The notes beneath the pieces were generated by a model, which did not search any database, was not told the DNA's origin, and saw only the letters and a program-made list of their open reading frames with translations. The position numbers and the translations under genes were made by a program. Below are positions 1 through 8,517 of a DNA stretch of 64,000 bases, piece after piece. This DNA is from Eubacteriales bacterium. GTDB taxonomy: Bacteria; Bacillota_A; Clostridia; Saccharofermentanales; DTU023. Location of the stretch: NCBI GenBank assembly GCA_030532185.1, contig JAUNLO010000001.1, positions 62,001 to 126,000 of the forward strand, in the 5' to 3' direction. How positions within the stretch are numbered: the first letter of the stretch is position 1; every line of letters starts with the position of its first letter.

Positions 1-735
1 CATCCTGACTACGTAATTGCCACCAATGCCGGTGGTGGAAACCTCACGGGCACAGCACGTGGCTTGCGTAAAGCAGGGGCCACAGAGACCAAGGTTTATG
101 CTGCAAGTGTTGACCTTTCTGGTTTACACATGGCCTCTGACCACGACTTCAACCGCAAGTCCTTCACCACTGGCCACACCGGCTTCGGCATTCCCTTCAC
201 CGTACAACCTGACCGTAGTGACGTACCCCGTAATGCGGCCCGTCCCTTGCGCTATATCGATAACTACATGACCCTCAAGCAGGGTGAGGTTTTCTTCATT
301 ACCGAGTCCCTGGCTGCTCTCGAAGGTATGGAGAGAGGACCTGCGGGCAACACGTCCTTGGCCGCTGCCTTTGCCCTAGCCCAGACCTTAGACCAGGATC
401 AAATTATCGTAGTTCAAGAGACCGAATACACCGGTGCGGGTAAGCATCCTATGCCCCAGCTTAGCTTTGCCAGAGATAATGGCATTGATATTCGTCTGGG
501 TGATCCGGAAGAAGAAGTCCCGGGCAAGAATATTATCCTGCCTGATCATCCTAGCAAGATTAAAGCCCGCTTCTGGGATATGGCTAGTTTGAGGAAATCT
601 GCCCTCAAACGTTTAGTGGCAGCTATGGATGATAAAATCACCGCTGACCAGGCCCAATATCTGCAAGAGGAACTCAATTGTGATTTAGACTTCCTTGGCC
701 AGGCCTTAGGCGAATTAGGTAAGCAGTTAGCTTAG
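1..735 (+). CDS. ortB: 2-amino-4-oxopentanoate thiolase, beta subunit (5'-truncated by window edge)
   Basis: This is the C-terminal part (244 residues) of OrtB, the PLP-dependent subunit of the thiolase that cleaves 2-amino-4-oxopentanoate with CoA to acetyl-CoA and D-alanine, the last step of oxidative ornithine fermentation. The reading frame is open from base 1. The glycine-rich TNAGGGNLTGTARG stretch at the visible start and the NTSLAAAFALAQ segment fit a fold-type II PLP enzyme of the threonine synthase type. The catalytic lysine lies upstream and is not seen. Identification rests mainly on the genes that follow (oraS, oraE, glmL-like, orr), the conserved ornithine cluster of Clostridia. 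ortA and the 2,4-diaminopentanoate dehydrogenase gene would be expected just upstream of the window. Confidence 0.85.
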   Translation, partial: HPDYVIATNAGGGNLTGTARGLRKAGATETKVYAASVDLSGLHMASDHDFNRKSFTTGHTGFGIPFTVQPDRSDVPRNAARPLRYIDNYMTLKQGEVFFITESLAALEGMERGPAGNTSLAAAFALAQTLDQDQIIVVQETEYTGAGKHPMPQLSFARDNGIDIRLGDPEEEVPGKNIILPDHPSKIKARFWDMASLRKSALKRLVAAMDDKITADQAQYLQEELNCDLDFLGQALGELGKQLA

Positions 736-744
736 TAGAGCCTT

Positions 745-770
745 AGCCGGAGGGGCCAACCCCTCCGGCT
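745..770 (+). promoter_or_regulatory. Intercistronic hairpin between ortB and oraS
   Basis: A perfect 11-bp inverted repeat, AGCCGGAGGGG / CCCCTCCGGCT, with a CCAA loop begins 9 bases after the ortB stop. It is followed by TCCACTTTCA rather than a clean T-run, so it is a weak terminator at best. In this position it could protect the 3' end of the ort message, or allow partial termination that sets the ratio of thiolase to aminomutase. The structure is seen directly; the role is inferred. Confidence 0.6.
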
Positions 771-807
771 TCCACTTTCATATTGCATATTCTATAAGGA
801 GAATTTC

Positions 808-1170
808 ATGGCAAGAAAAGATGACTATTTAGAACGCCGTCAACACCTCGCCAAAATGAGTGACGAAGAACTTTATCAGCACTTTTGGGATTTGGCCAAT
901 CAATTGGTCGCTCCCATGTTAGAGGCCGGTAAGCATTACACTACTCCCTCCGTAGAGCGCTCTATCCTCTTACGTATGGGCTTTTCGAGCATAGAGGCCA
1001 AACCCATTGTCGATGGTCTCGTCGAGAGAGAGCTCCTGAGTCACGGAGCAGGCAACTGTGTCTACCTTCTGGCTAAAAAGACCGGCTTATCAATCCGCGA
1101 AGCAGGCCTAGCCTTGGTTGAGGGTAAATATTGGGACCAGGTGGCCAGCTTATTTGAAGGGAGTAACTAG
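808..1170 (+). CDS. oraS: D-ornithine 4,5-aminomutase, S subunit
   Basis: This is the small (120-residue) partner of OraE in the adenosylcobalamin- and PLP-dependent enzyme that moves the delta-amino group of D-ornithine to C4, giving (2R,4S)-2,4-diaminopentanoate. The length matches the family. The sequence is helical and charged, with no cofactor motif of its own, as expected for the S subunit. The start has a clear AAGGAG site 5 bases upstream, and the stop lies 2 bases before the oraE start, so the two subunits are translationally linked. Assignment is secure from its pairing with oraE. Confidence 0.93.
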   Translation: MARKDDYLERRQHLAKMSDEELYQHFWDLANQLVAPMLEAGKHYTTPSVERSILLRMGFSSIEAKPIVDGLVERELLSHGAGNCVYLLAKKTGLSIREAGLALVEGKYWDQVASLFEGSN

Positions 1171-1172
1171 AT

Positions 1173-3413
1173 ATGGCTAAGACCTTAAATGAACGCGCAA
1201 AACTGGAAAATCTTCATAAAGACGAACGCCTGGATGTACGTAAGATCTTAGACGGCCTGGAAGACTACCATCCTGGTAAACACCCCTGGCACTGGCGTGA
1301 AGGGCGCAATGAAAAGCGTCAAGTTGGTGATTTTGAATACTACGAGACCTCGGAACCCTTGAAGCAGTCCGTACCCCTGCCGGGTAGCCGGGGCTTCGGT
1401 TATATTGATCCCCAACCAGACTGTGTAATCACCACTGAGATTGCCTCCGGTCGCTTTGAGGATGATATCCGTCGTATGCGGATGTCCGCTTGGAATGGCG
1501 CTGACCATATCATGGTTATTCGGACAGCCGGCCAATCGCATATTGATTCCCTCATCGAAGGTACCACTCAGGGAATCGGCGGTATTGCCGTCACCCGTAA
1601 ACAATGTAGGGCCACCCGCCGGGCTTTAGACCTCATTGAGGAAGAAGTGGGCCGTCCCTTAAACTTCCACTCCTATGTTTCAGGTATTGCCGGACCCGAT
1701 ATCGCCGTCATGTTTGTGGAAGAGGGTATTTCTGGTGTTCACCAAGATCCCCAGTACAATGTGCTCTACCGCAATATTAACGGTCTGCGCAGCTTTGTAG
1801 ATGCCTGTGAAAGTAAGTCCATTATCGCCTACGGCGAAATGCTACAGATTGACGGAGCCCACAATGCCAACGCCACCGCCATGGAGGCCTGGAAGGTTTA
1901 TCCCGAGCTCATGGTCCAGCACGCCCTTAACTGTGCCTTCTCGGTAGGCTGCGGTATCAAACCCGGAAATATTGCCTTATCCACGGTGCCTCCTACCGCA
2001 CCCCCTGCTCCTTGCATGCGGCTTGACCTGCCCTATGCTGTGGCCCTCCGTGATCTCTTCCGTGAATTCAAGATGCGGGCACAGCAGAACACAAAATTCA
2101 TGGAGTCTGAGGCCCGAGAAGCCACCGTTACCCATACGCTGAATATTGTTATTTCACGCCTGACCTCTGCCGACATTCAATCCACGATTACCCCGGACGA
2201 AGGTCGTAACGTTCCCTGGCACTACAATAATATTGCAGCAATCAACACTGCTCGCCAATCCCTCAATGGCCTGGATGGCATCCGGGAAATGGTCAAACTG
2301 GACCGGGAAGGTGCCTTGGGTGACCAGGTACGTGAATTTAAGGAACGGGCTATCCTCTTTATGGAAGAAATGCTAGAAATCGGCGGCTACTTTGAGGCCG
2401 TTGAACAGGGTTTCTTTATTGACAATGGCCTTTATCCTGAGCGCAAGGGCGATGGCCTGATCCGTGAAAAGGATGGCGGTATTGGAGCAGGCACGGTAGT
2501 TGAAAGAGCCGCAGACTACTTTGCTCCGGTTTCTGTCCACTATGGTTACAACAACATTCCTGCGGAATTCAAGCTGCCTTCCGAAGCAATTGGTGGCGAC
2601 ACCTTTGAGGATCCTAGCAAGATTATCTTTGTGGACGAATTGGACCCCGAAGACAACGTTAATACCCGGATTAAGGATAAGGAAAAATACTACGATAATC
2701 CAAACTTAGTCAGACCTGAAGTTGAATGGCTAGGGGATGGGGTCGTAGTTCTCACCCTCATGCTGCCTTGCGATAAGCGCCGGGCAGAATTTGCCTCGCT
2801 AGAAATCGGTAAACGTCTAGGGCTGCATGATTGTACGGTCATTCATAGTCAGGTCCTTCATCCCAGCGAGGGTACCCAAATTGAAATGAAGGGTACGGTG
2901 GACTTTGATATCGACCTTAATCAATTACAGATTCCTGAGGAAATCCCCGTATTGAGTGAAAAAGAAATTCGTGACTACATTCATGAGCGTCCTATCACAG
3001 TGGTAGCCGCCACGGTAGGAGAGGATGAACACTCCGTAGGACTTAAGGAAATTCTCGATATCAAGCACGGTGGTATTGAAGGCTTTGGTATTCACTACCA
3101 TTATCTGGGCACCTCTGTACCGGTTGACAAGTTGGTTGATGCTGCGATTGAAACAAACGCTGATGCTATCCTCCAGTCCACGATTATTTCCCATGATGAC
3201 GTGCATATCAAAAACATGCGTAAACTGCACGATATTTGCGTAGAACGGGGAGTCAGAGACAAACTGGTCTTGGTTTGCGGCGGTACCCAGGTCACCAATG
3301 AGATGGCCCTGGAAGCTGGCTGTGATGCAGGCTTCGGACGTGGCTCACATGGTATTGATGTAGCCTCCTTTATCGTGAAAACCATACAGGCTAAGGAAGA
3401 AGCTGAGGCATAA
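1173..3413 (+). CDS. oraE: D-ornithine 4,5-aminomutase, E subunit
   Basis: This is the catalytic subunit (746 residues), carrying a PLP-binding TIM-barrel domain and a C-terminal Rossmann-like cobalamin domain. The B12-binding signature is visible as EDEHSVGL, with the cobalt-ligating histidine at residue 620. The lysine expected to form the internal aldimine with PLP is 11 residues later, K631 in DIKHGG. The same 11-residue spacing separates H618 and K629 in the Clostridium sticklandii enzyme. The C-terminal part also holds GGTQVTNEMALEAGCDAGFGRG, typical of the B12 domain. All key residues are intact and the length is normal, so the enzyme should be functional. Such mutases are inactivated during turnover, which is relevant to the gene that follows. 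Confidence 0.95.
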   Translation: MAKTLNERAKLENLHKDERLDVRKILDGLEDYHPGKHPWHWREGRNEKRQVGDFEYYETSEPLKQSVPLPGSRGFGYIDPQPDCVITTEIASGRFEDDIRRMRMSAWNGADHIMVIRTAGQSHIDSLIEGTTQGIGGIAVTRKQCRATRRALDLIEEEVGRPLNFHSYVSGIAGPDIAVMFVEEGISGVHQDPQYNVLYRNINGLRSFVDACESKSIIAYGEMLQIDGAHNANATAMEAWKVYPELMVQHALNCAFSVGCGIKPGNIALSTVPPTAPPAPCMRLDLPYAVALRDLFREFKMRAQQNTKFMESEAREATVTHTLNIVISRLTSADIQSTITPDEGRNVPWHYNNIAAINTARQSLNGLDGIREMVKLDREGALGDQVREFKERAILFMEEMLEIGGYFEAVEQGFFIDNGLYPERKGDGLIREKDGGIGAGTVVERAADYFAPVSVHYGYNNIPAEFKLPSEAIGGDTFEDPSKIIFVDELDPEDNVNTRIKDKEKYYDNPNLVRPEVEWLGDGVVVLTLMLPCDKRRAEFASLEIGKRLGLHDCTVIHSQVLHPSEGTQIEMKGTVDFDIDLNQLQIPEEIPVLSEKEIRDYIHERPITVVAATVGEDEHSVGLKEILDIKHGGIEGFGIHYHYLGTSVPVDKLVDAAIETNADAILQSTIISHDDVHIKNMRKLHDICVERGVRDKLVLVCGGTQVTNEMALEAGCDAGFGRGSHGIDVASFIVKTIQAKEEAEA

Positions 3414-3451
3414 GGCTGAGGACTTAGCGGAAGATTAGAAAGACTTAATAC

Positions 3452-4885
3452 ATGACCATCGATGCTTTAGTAGCAGAAATTGGGAGTACCACTACTGTAA
3501 TTAATGCCTTTGACCGTTTAGACAGCGACGAACCTGTATTTCTCGGTCAAGGTCAAGCTCCCACCACTGTCGAAGCCGGCGATGTATCCCAGGGCCTCCA
3601 AGAGGCCCTGGCTTCTTTACGCAAGCAGCTGGGAGTCTCCGAGCTAAGTTGGCGTAAAATGTTGGCTTCCTCCTCTGCAGCTGGTGGACTGCGGATGACT
3701 GTTCATGGCTTGGTTTATGACATGACGGTCCGGGCAGCTCGCGAAGCCTGTTTGGGTTCTGGCGGGGTGCTCAAATATGTGACCTCCGGCAAGATGCGTA
3801 AGTCGGACTTACGTAAAATTGAGGAGATTCGCCCCAATATTATTTTCGTAGCGGGGGGCACAGACTATGGGGAAAGAGACACGGCCCTCTTCAATGTGGA
3901 ATTGCTCATGCAAAATTTCCCAGATATTCCCTTAGTCTATGCGGGTAATATTGCCAACCACGAAGATATTGCTGACCTGGCCCAGGAATATGGGGTCAGG
4001 ATCCACATAACGGAGAATGTTTATCCTTCCCTGGATGAACTCAATATTTTACCTGCCCGCGGCCTCATCCATGAAGTGTTCCAGGAAAATATTGTGCACT
4101 CACCTGGCATGGAACATATCCGGGACCTCGTAGATGGAGCCATTATGCCCACCCCGGGTGCGGTTATGGAAGCTGCCATGCTCCTGCAAGCCTATCTAGG
4201 TGACCTCCTGGTCATGGATATCGGAGGGGCCACGACTGACCTCCATTCCGTGGCAGAGAATAACCCCAACAATGTTGAGTACATGCTGCAAGGGGAGCCC
4301 TTTGCCAAACGTACGGTAGAAGGCGACCTGGGCGTTTTTGTCAATCGTTTCCAGGTCTATGAGCAGTTCTCAGATAGTGAAAAGCACCAAGCAGGGGATT
4401 TACAAGAGGCTTTAGCCAAGATGCCCAAAATTCCCCAGACCACTGAAGAAATTAAACTCGCAGAAAGTTTAGCCCACAAGGCCGCCGCCCTAGCCCTGGA
4501 ACGTCATGTGGGTTACTGGACTGAACTCTATACCGTGTCCGGTATGCAGCGCTTTATTAAGGGCAAAGATTTAAGCGGTATTCGTTATGCTATTGGGACC
4601 GGTGGGGCCTTGACCCGCTTACCACAGGGGGGGCAAATTTTACGGCAAGTCCTAGAAAAGCCACGGCGTAAGCTCCTGCTACCCAATGAGCAAGTAGAAG
4701 TAGCTCTCGACCACGACTATATAATGGCCTCCCTAGGCGTACTTTCTACGACCTGGCCCCAAGCGGCCCTCCGCTTGCTCATGCAGAGTCTAAGACTAGA
4801 TTCCCGTGAGCAGGCTAGGGTAGAGGCTCAATTAAGGCAAAATGAGAAAGAGGTATCATATGCAGAATCCCTGCCTGAGAATTAA
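3452..4885 (+). CDS. GlmL/MutL-family ATPase (putative aminomutase chaperone)
   Basis: This 477-residue protein belongs to the glutamate mutase L (GlmL) family, an actin/Hsp70-like ATPase fold unrelated to the mismatch-repair MutL. The phosphate-binding motifs are visible near the N-terminus (VAEIGSTTTVI) and mid-protein (DIGGATTDLHS). Family members sit beside B12-dependent carbon-skeleton mutases or ornithine aminomutase. They are thought to help load or reactivate the cobalamin enzyme, though this is not proven for the ornithine system. The gene follows oraE by 38 bases and overlaps orr by 26 bases, so it belongs to the same operon. The ribosome site is weak (GCGGAAG, far upstream), so its translation may depend on coupling. 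Confidence 0.88.
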   Translation: MTIDALVAEIGSTTTVINAFDRLDSDEPVFLGQGQAPTTVEAGDVSQGLQEALASLRKQLGVSELSWRKMLASSSAAGGLRMTVHGLVYDMTVRAAREACLGSGGVLKYVTSGKMRKSDLRKIEEIRPNIIFVAGGTDYGERDTALFNVELLMQNFPDIPLVYAGNIANHEDIADLAQEYGVRIHITENVYPSLDELNILPARGLIHEVFQENIVHSPGMEHIRDLVDGAIMPTPGAVMEAAMLLQAYLGDLLVMDIGGATTDLHSVAENNPNNVEYMLQGEPFAKRTVEGDLGVFVNRFQVYEQFSDSEKHQAGDLQEALAKMPKIPQTTEEIKLAESLAHKAAALALERHVGYWTELYTVSGMQRFIKGKDLSGIRYAIGTGGALTRLPQGGQILRQVLEKPRRKLLLPNEQVEVALDHDYIMASLGVLSTTWPQAALRLLMQSLRLDSREQARVEAQLRQNEKEVSYAESLPEN

Positions 4886-5921
4886 TAGCAAGAAATTTTT
4901 AGCAAATGCCCAGGCTCTGGGAGCCGCCTTCGAGAAGTATGACAAAAAGGTTCATTTCGTTACTAAATGTGTATGCGCCTATGAACCCCTAGTTAAACTC
5001 CTGGCCGAAAATGGCTTTACCCATTTAGCGGACTCCCGTTTAGAAAATTTTGAGGTCTTAAAAAAGTACGCAGAAGATAGTCTGTTACTACGCCTGCCCA
5101 TGCTCTCGGAGCTCTCCAAGGTAGTCAGCCTCTGTGATATCAGCCTCAACTCCGAGCTTGCAACTATAAAGGGCCTGTCTGAGGCCGCTTTAGTCCAGCA
5201 AAAACTTCATAAAATTATCCTCATGCTGGAATTAGGGGATAGGCGAGAAGGCGCTGATCTGGAAGAAGCCGAAGAGATTATTCGGGCCATGCAGCAGCTG
5301 AAGGGGGTTAAACTCGTGGGCCTGGGGGCTAACTTTAATTGCTACGGAGGTGTTATCCCTGACCAAGGTAAGATGCAAGTTTTAGGCGACTTTGCCCAAA
5401 CTATGGAAGAAAAGTATGGCGTGGAACTCGAGTATGTATCGGGTGGCAATTCGGGCAGCCTTTACCTCTTGCAAGAGGGCAAGCTACCCGCTAGTGTTAA
5501 TCATCTGCGTATTGGGGAAGCCCTGCTTTTGGGGCGAGAAACCTCTTACGGTCAGGACTTACCCGGCATGTATCAGGATGCTTTCAGCCTACGTGCTGAG
5601 GTGATTGAAGCCAAACGCAAGCACTCACTTCCGGATGGCAAGATCGGTCTTAATGCTTTAGGACAGCCTGTATCCTTTGAGGATCGGGGATATTTAGACA
5701 GAGTTATCCTGGCTATTGGGGCTCAAGACGTAGAGCCTTCAGAACTCCGTCCTCTGCAGGCAGGGGTAGAATTTTTAGGTAACTCCTCAGACCACAGCAT
5801 CTATAATATTTCGGACTATGAGGGAGAACTAAGCGTGGGAGATAGCCTGGAATTCGGCTTGGATTATGCCTGCCTGCTCCGACTCTCTACTTCGCCCTAT
5901 GTCCACAAGGAGCTCTACTAG
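4860..5921 (+). CDS. orr: Ornithine racemase (PLP-dependent)
   Basis: Orr interconverts L- and D-ornithine and feeds the D-isomer to OraSE. The 353-residue protein is an alanine-racemase-like fold-type III PLP enzyme, with the Schiff-base lysine at K36 in HFVTKCVCA. FGLDYACLLRLSTSPYVHK is typical of the C-terminal domain. I chose the ATG at 4860, with GAGAAAGAGG just upstream, over an in-frame ATG 18 bases earlier. The family begins close to the PRLxI-like strand (here MQNPCLRINSKK), and the earlier ATG has no ribosome site. The start lies inside the preceding GlmL-like gene, a sign of coupled translation. A general alanine racemase follows, but the two proteins differ in sequence type. Confidence 0.9.
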   Translation: MQNPCLRINSKKFLANAQALGAAFEKYDKKVHFVTKCVCAYEPLVKLLAENGFTHLADSRLENFEVLKKYAEDSLLLRLPMLSELSKVVSLCDISLNSELATIKGLSEAALVQQKLHKIILMLELGDRREGADLEEAEEIIRAMQQLKGVKLVGLGANFNCYGGVIPDQGKMQVLGDFAQTMEEKYGVELEYVSGGNSGSLYLLQEGKLPASVNHLRIGEALLLGRETSYGQDLPGMYQDAFSLRAEVIEAKRKHSLPDGKIGLNALGQPVSFEDRGYLDRVILAIGAQDVEPSELRPLQAGVEFLGNSSDHSIYNISDYEGELSVGDSLEFGLDYACLLRLSTSPYVHKELY

Positions 5922-5952
5922 CTAGCTTGCTTGAGGGGTGCAGGAGGAACTT

Positions 5953-7149
5953 ATGAACACATCTTTACTAGAATTGGATGACCAGAGGGTAGTCGCAGAA
6001 ATTTCCCTGGCCAATCTCCGCCATAATATACGAAATATTCGCCAAAAATTACAAGCCGGAGTCAAGCTATGTGCTGTGGTGAAAGCTGATGCCTATGGGC
6101 ATGGTGCAGTTGCGGTGGCTCGGACCTGTGTCGAGGAAGGGGCGGACTTTTTAGCAGTGGCTTGCCTGAGTGAGGCGGTGGAGCTTAGAGAGAGTGGTAT
6201 TAGCTCACCAATTTTAATTTTGGGACCTACCCCTGCCGCCCGCGCTCCCTGGCTTTACCGCTACAACTTAAGTCAAACTGTTTCCTCCCGTCAGGATGCC
6301 CTGGCGCTAGCACAAAATTTACAAGCTAGTTGGCAGGACCTAGCAGACTTGCCCTCCAAGCACAAAATTCATCTACACTTAAAATTGGATACGGGTATGT
6401 CTCGTCACGGCTTTTATACGGCAGGACCCGCCGAGCGGCAGCAGACCAAAGAGGAAATCTTGACCCTGCAGGAAGAACTACAAGCCTATCCCGGCATGGA
6501 GCTAGAAGGCATGTACACGCATTTTGCCACCAATCTTAGGAGCGATGCGGACTATTTTACCCGTCAGGTTCAACGTTTTGTGGACCTGGTGGAAGCCCTG
6601 AAAGTAGCAGCTTGTGAAATTCCCATAATTCATTGTTGTAATTCTGCAGCCACCCTCCTGTGTCCGGACCTGAATTTTAATATGGCCCGTGCCGGTATCA
6701 TTCTGTACGGAGCTCATGACGGAGACTGGATGCCTGAAGAGATTGACCTAAAATACGTCATGAATTTTTACGGCAAACTGTCAGCCATTCGTGAGATAAA
6801 GGCCGGCGAAGGCGTCAGCTATGGCCATATTTTTGTGGCTCCCCGGGATATGCGCATAGGGGTCCTGGAGGCAGGCTATGCCGATGGCCTGAACCGTCTC
6901 CTGTCTAATCAGGTAAAATTCCAGCTTGGCAGTACACTAGTTCCCCAGATCGGCAGGATTTGCATGGATCGCTGTATGCTGGATTTAAGCGATTGCCCAC
7001 AAGCCCAAGTAGGTGATCAGGTGCTCATTTTTGGGGACAGCCCACAGGCAGAACTCCAGGTAGATTATCAGGCCCAGCAGTTGGGAACAATTTCCTATGA
7101 ATTGCTGTGTAATGTCAGTCCCCGGGTGCCCCGCCACTACCAAGACTAG
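5953..7149 (+). CDS. alr: Alanine racemase
   Basis: This enzyme interconverts L- and D-alanine with PLP; D-alanine goes to peptidoglycan. The 398-residue protein carries the PLP lysine K44 in VVKADAYGHG, the GMSRHGF substrate segment, and the C-terminal SYGHIF segment with the second catalytic base (tyrosine). The start at 5953 has a perfect AGGAGG 5 bases upstream; an in-frame GTG 15 bases earlier overlaps that ribosome site and is rejected. It lies 31 bases after orr on the same strand, so it is probably co-transcribed with the ornithine genes. The ornithine pathway yields D-alanine at the thiolase step, so Alr could also convert that product to L-alanine for catabolism. This link is an inference from position. 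Confidence 0.95.
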   Translation: MNTSLLELDDQRVVAEISLANLRHNIRNIRQKLQAGVKLCAVVKADAYGHGAVAVARTCVEEGADFLAVACLSEAVELRESGISSPILILGPTPAARAPWLYRYNLSQTVSSRQDALALAQNLQASWQDLADLPSKHKIHLHLKLDTGMSRHGFYTAGPAERQQTKEEILTLQEELQAYPGMELEGMYTHFATNLRSDADYFTRQVQRFVDLVEALKVAACEIPIIHCCNSAATLLCPDLNFNMARAGIILYGAHDGDWMPEEIDLKYVMNFYGKLSAIREIKAGEGVSYGHIFVAPRDMRIGVLEAGYADGLNRLLSNQVKFQLGSTLVPQIGRICMDRCMLDLSDCPQAQVGDQVLIFGDSPQAELQVDYQAQQLGTISYELLCNVSPRVPRHYQD

Positions 7150-7202
7150 GCAATAATTCAGATTAAATTCCTTTCTCTCCGCTCAGTATTAGCAGCCAAG
7201 CA

Positions 7203-7211
7203 TGCTATACT
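7203..7211 (+). promoter_or_regulatory. Extended -10 promoter for the pyr operon
   Basis: TGCTATACT is a TGn-extended -10 box with five of six matches to TATAAT. It is placed so that transcription would start near 7218, just ahead of the pyrC ribosome site (GCGGAGAG) and start. No good -35 is seen at 17 bases, which is tolerated with an extended -10. The 88-base gap holds no room for a PyrR attenuator. Confidence 0.5.
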
Positions 7212-7236
7212 GGAAAAAATTGCGGAGAGATTTTTT

Positions 7237-8517
7237 ATGAGAATTGCCATACATGAAGTAAGGGTAATTGATCCCTTCCGACAGCTTGATCAAGTCCAAG
7301 ATTTGTGGATTGAAGATGGTCTCCTGGTGGACCACTTGGGAGGACCAGCCGACCGAGAAATTTCTGGTCAAGGCTTATGGGCCTTTCCCGGCTTAATAGA
7401 TGTCCATACCCACTTACGTGATCCTGGTCAAACTTATAAGGAAGACATTATAAGTGGCACGAGAGCTGCGAGTAGGGGAGGCTATGTTTTAGTCTGTGCC
7501 ATGCCTAACACTAGCCCTGTCTGTGATAGTCCGGAAATCGTCCGCTATATGATTGACAAGGCTGAAGCCGAGGGCTTTGCGCAAGTTTTGCCTATTGCCG
7601 CCGCCAGCCTGGGCGAGGAGGGACAAAGTCTTTCACCCTACGCTGCCCTCAAGGCAGCAGGAGCGGGAGGGCTTACCGATGATGGAAGGCCTCTGGCCAA
7701 TTCCGCCCTCCTTTTGTCTTGTTTACAAGAAGCCGCAAAACATGACTTACCCCTTATTGACCACCCCGAGGATAGTGATTTAGCTAGGGGCAAGGCAATG
7801 AATGCAGGACCGGTAGCTTCAAGGCTAGGCCTGTCCGGTATGCCGCGGGCGGCCGAAACTGTTTGTGTGGCCCGGGATATCCTGCTCTCCCTAGAATATA
7901 AGCTACCGATACATCTCTGCCACCTATCCTGCCAGGAATCTGTGGACTTGCTGGCCTGGGCTAAAAGCCTAGGTGCTCCTGTTACGGCAGATACCTGTCC
8001 ACATTATTTTCTCCTGACGGAAGAAGCAGTAGCCCAAAAGGGGGCTAAGGCCAAAATGTACCCCCCTTTACGACGGGAGCAAGACCGCCAGGCTATTTTA
8101 CAGGCCGTCCTGGATGGTACGGTTGAGATGATTTCTACAGACCATGCCCCCCATAGTCCTGAGGAAAAAGGTCCGGACCTGGCCCTGGCTAAGAATGGCA
8201 TTGTGGGGCTGGAACATGCCTTTGCTCTCAGTCATAAATACTTACATGTAGAGCAAAAAATGCCCCTATTAGACCTGCTAGCGCGCTTTACCCTGGCTCC
8301 GGCCCAGCTCCTCAAGCTGGGAGATCGTTCTTTAAGGGTGGGCCAGCCTGCCAACCTCTGCCTTTTTAACCCTCAGCTGCCTGAGACCATAGATCCTGCA
8401 AACTTCTTTTCTAAAGGACGTAACACCCCCTTTGCCGGTATGACCACCGCAGGAGCCATCTGCTTTACCTTCTGGCAGGGCAAAATTACTTATGAAAGGG
8501 CCACACATTTATGCTAA
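7237..8517 (+). CDS. pyrC: Dihydroorotase (type I)
   Basis: This enzyme cyclises N-carbamoyl-L-aspartate to dihydroorotate in de novo pyrimidine synthesis. It has 426 residues, the usual size of the type I enzyme. The metal-binding DVHTHLRDPGQ motif (H57, H59) starts the amidohydrolase barrel. The later metal and substrate motifs LIDHPED, CHLSCQES and STDHAPHS are all present. The ATG has GCGGAGAG upstream and its own extended -10 promoter. pyrF begins inside its last codons, with a 7-base overlap. The earlier pathway genes carAB and pyrB are not in the window. Confidence 0.95.
   Translation: MRIAIHEVRVIDPFRQLDQVQDLWIEDGLLVDHLGGPADREISGQGLWAFPGLIDVHTHLRDPGQTYKEDIISGTRAASRGGYVLVCAMPNTSPVCDSPEIVRYMIDKAEAEGFAQVLPIAAASLGEEGQSLSPYAALKAAGAGGLTDDGRPLANSALLLSCLQEAAKHDLPLIDHPEDSDLARGKAMNAGPVASRLGLSGMPRAAETVCVARDILLSLEYKLPIHLCHLSCQESVDLLAWAKSLGAPVTADTCPHYFLLTEEAVAQKGAKAKMYPPLRREQDRQAILQAVLDGTVEMISTDHAPHSPEEKGPDLALAKNGIVGLEHAFALSHKYLHVEQKMPLLDLLARFTLAPAQLLKLGDRSLRVGQPANLCLFNPQLPETIDPANFFSKGRNTPFAGMTTAGAICFTFWQGKITYERATHLC

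Noticed and set aside
1248..1604. Open frames antisense to oraE and to many other genes
   Set aside because: They lie fully within well-supported genes, lack ribosome sites and show no recognisable protein sequence.
3452..4885. Possible mismatch-repair MutL because family members are named MutL
   Set aside because: It is the GlmL-type actin-like ATPase. The true mismatch MutL is at 29159-31198.
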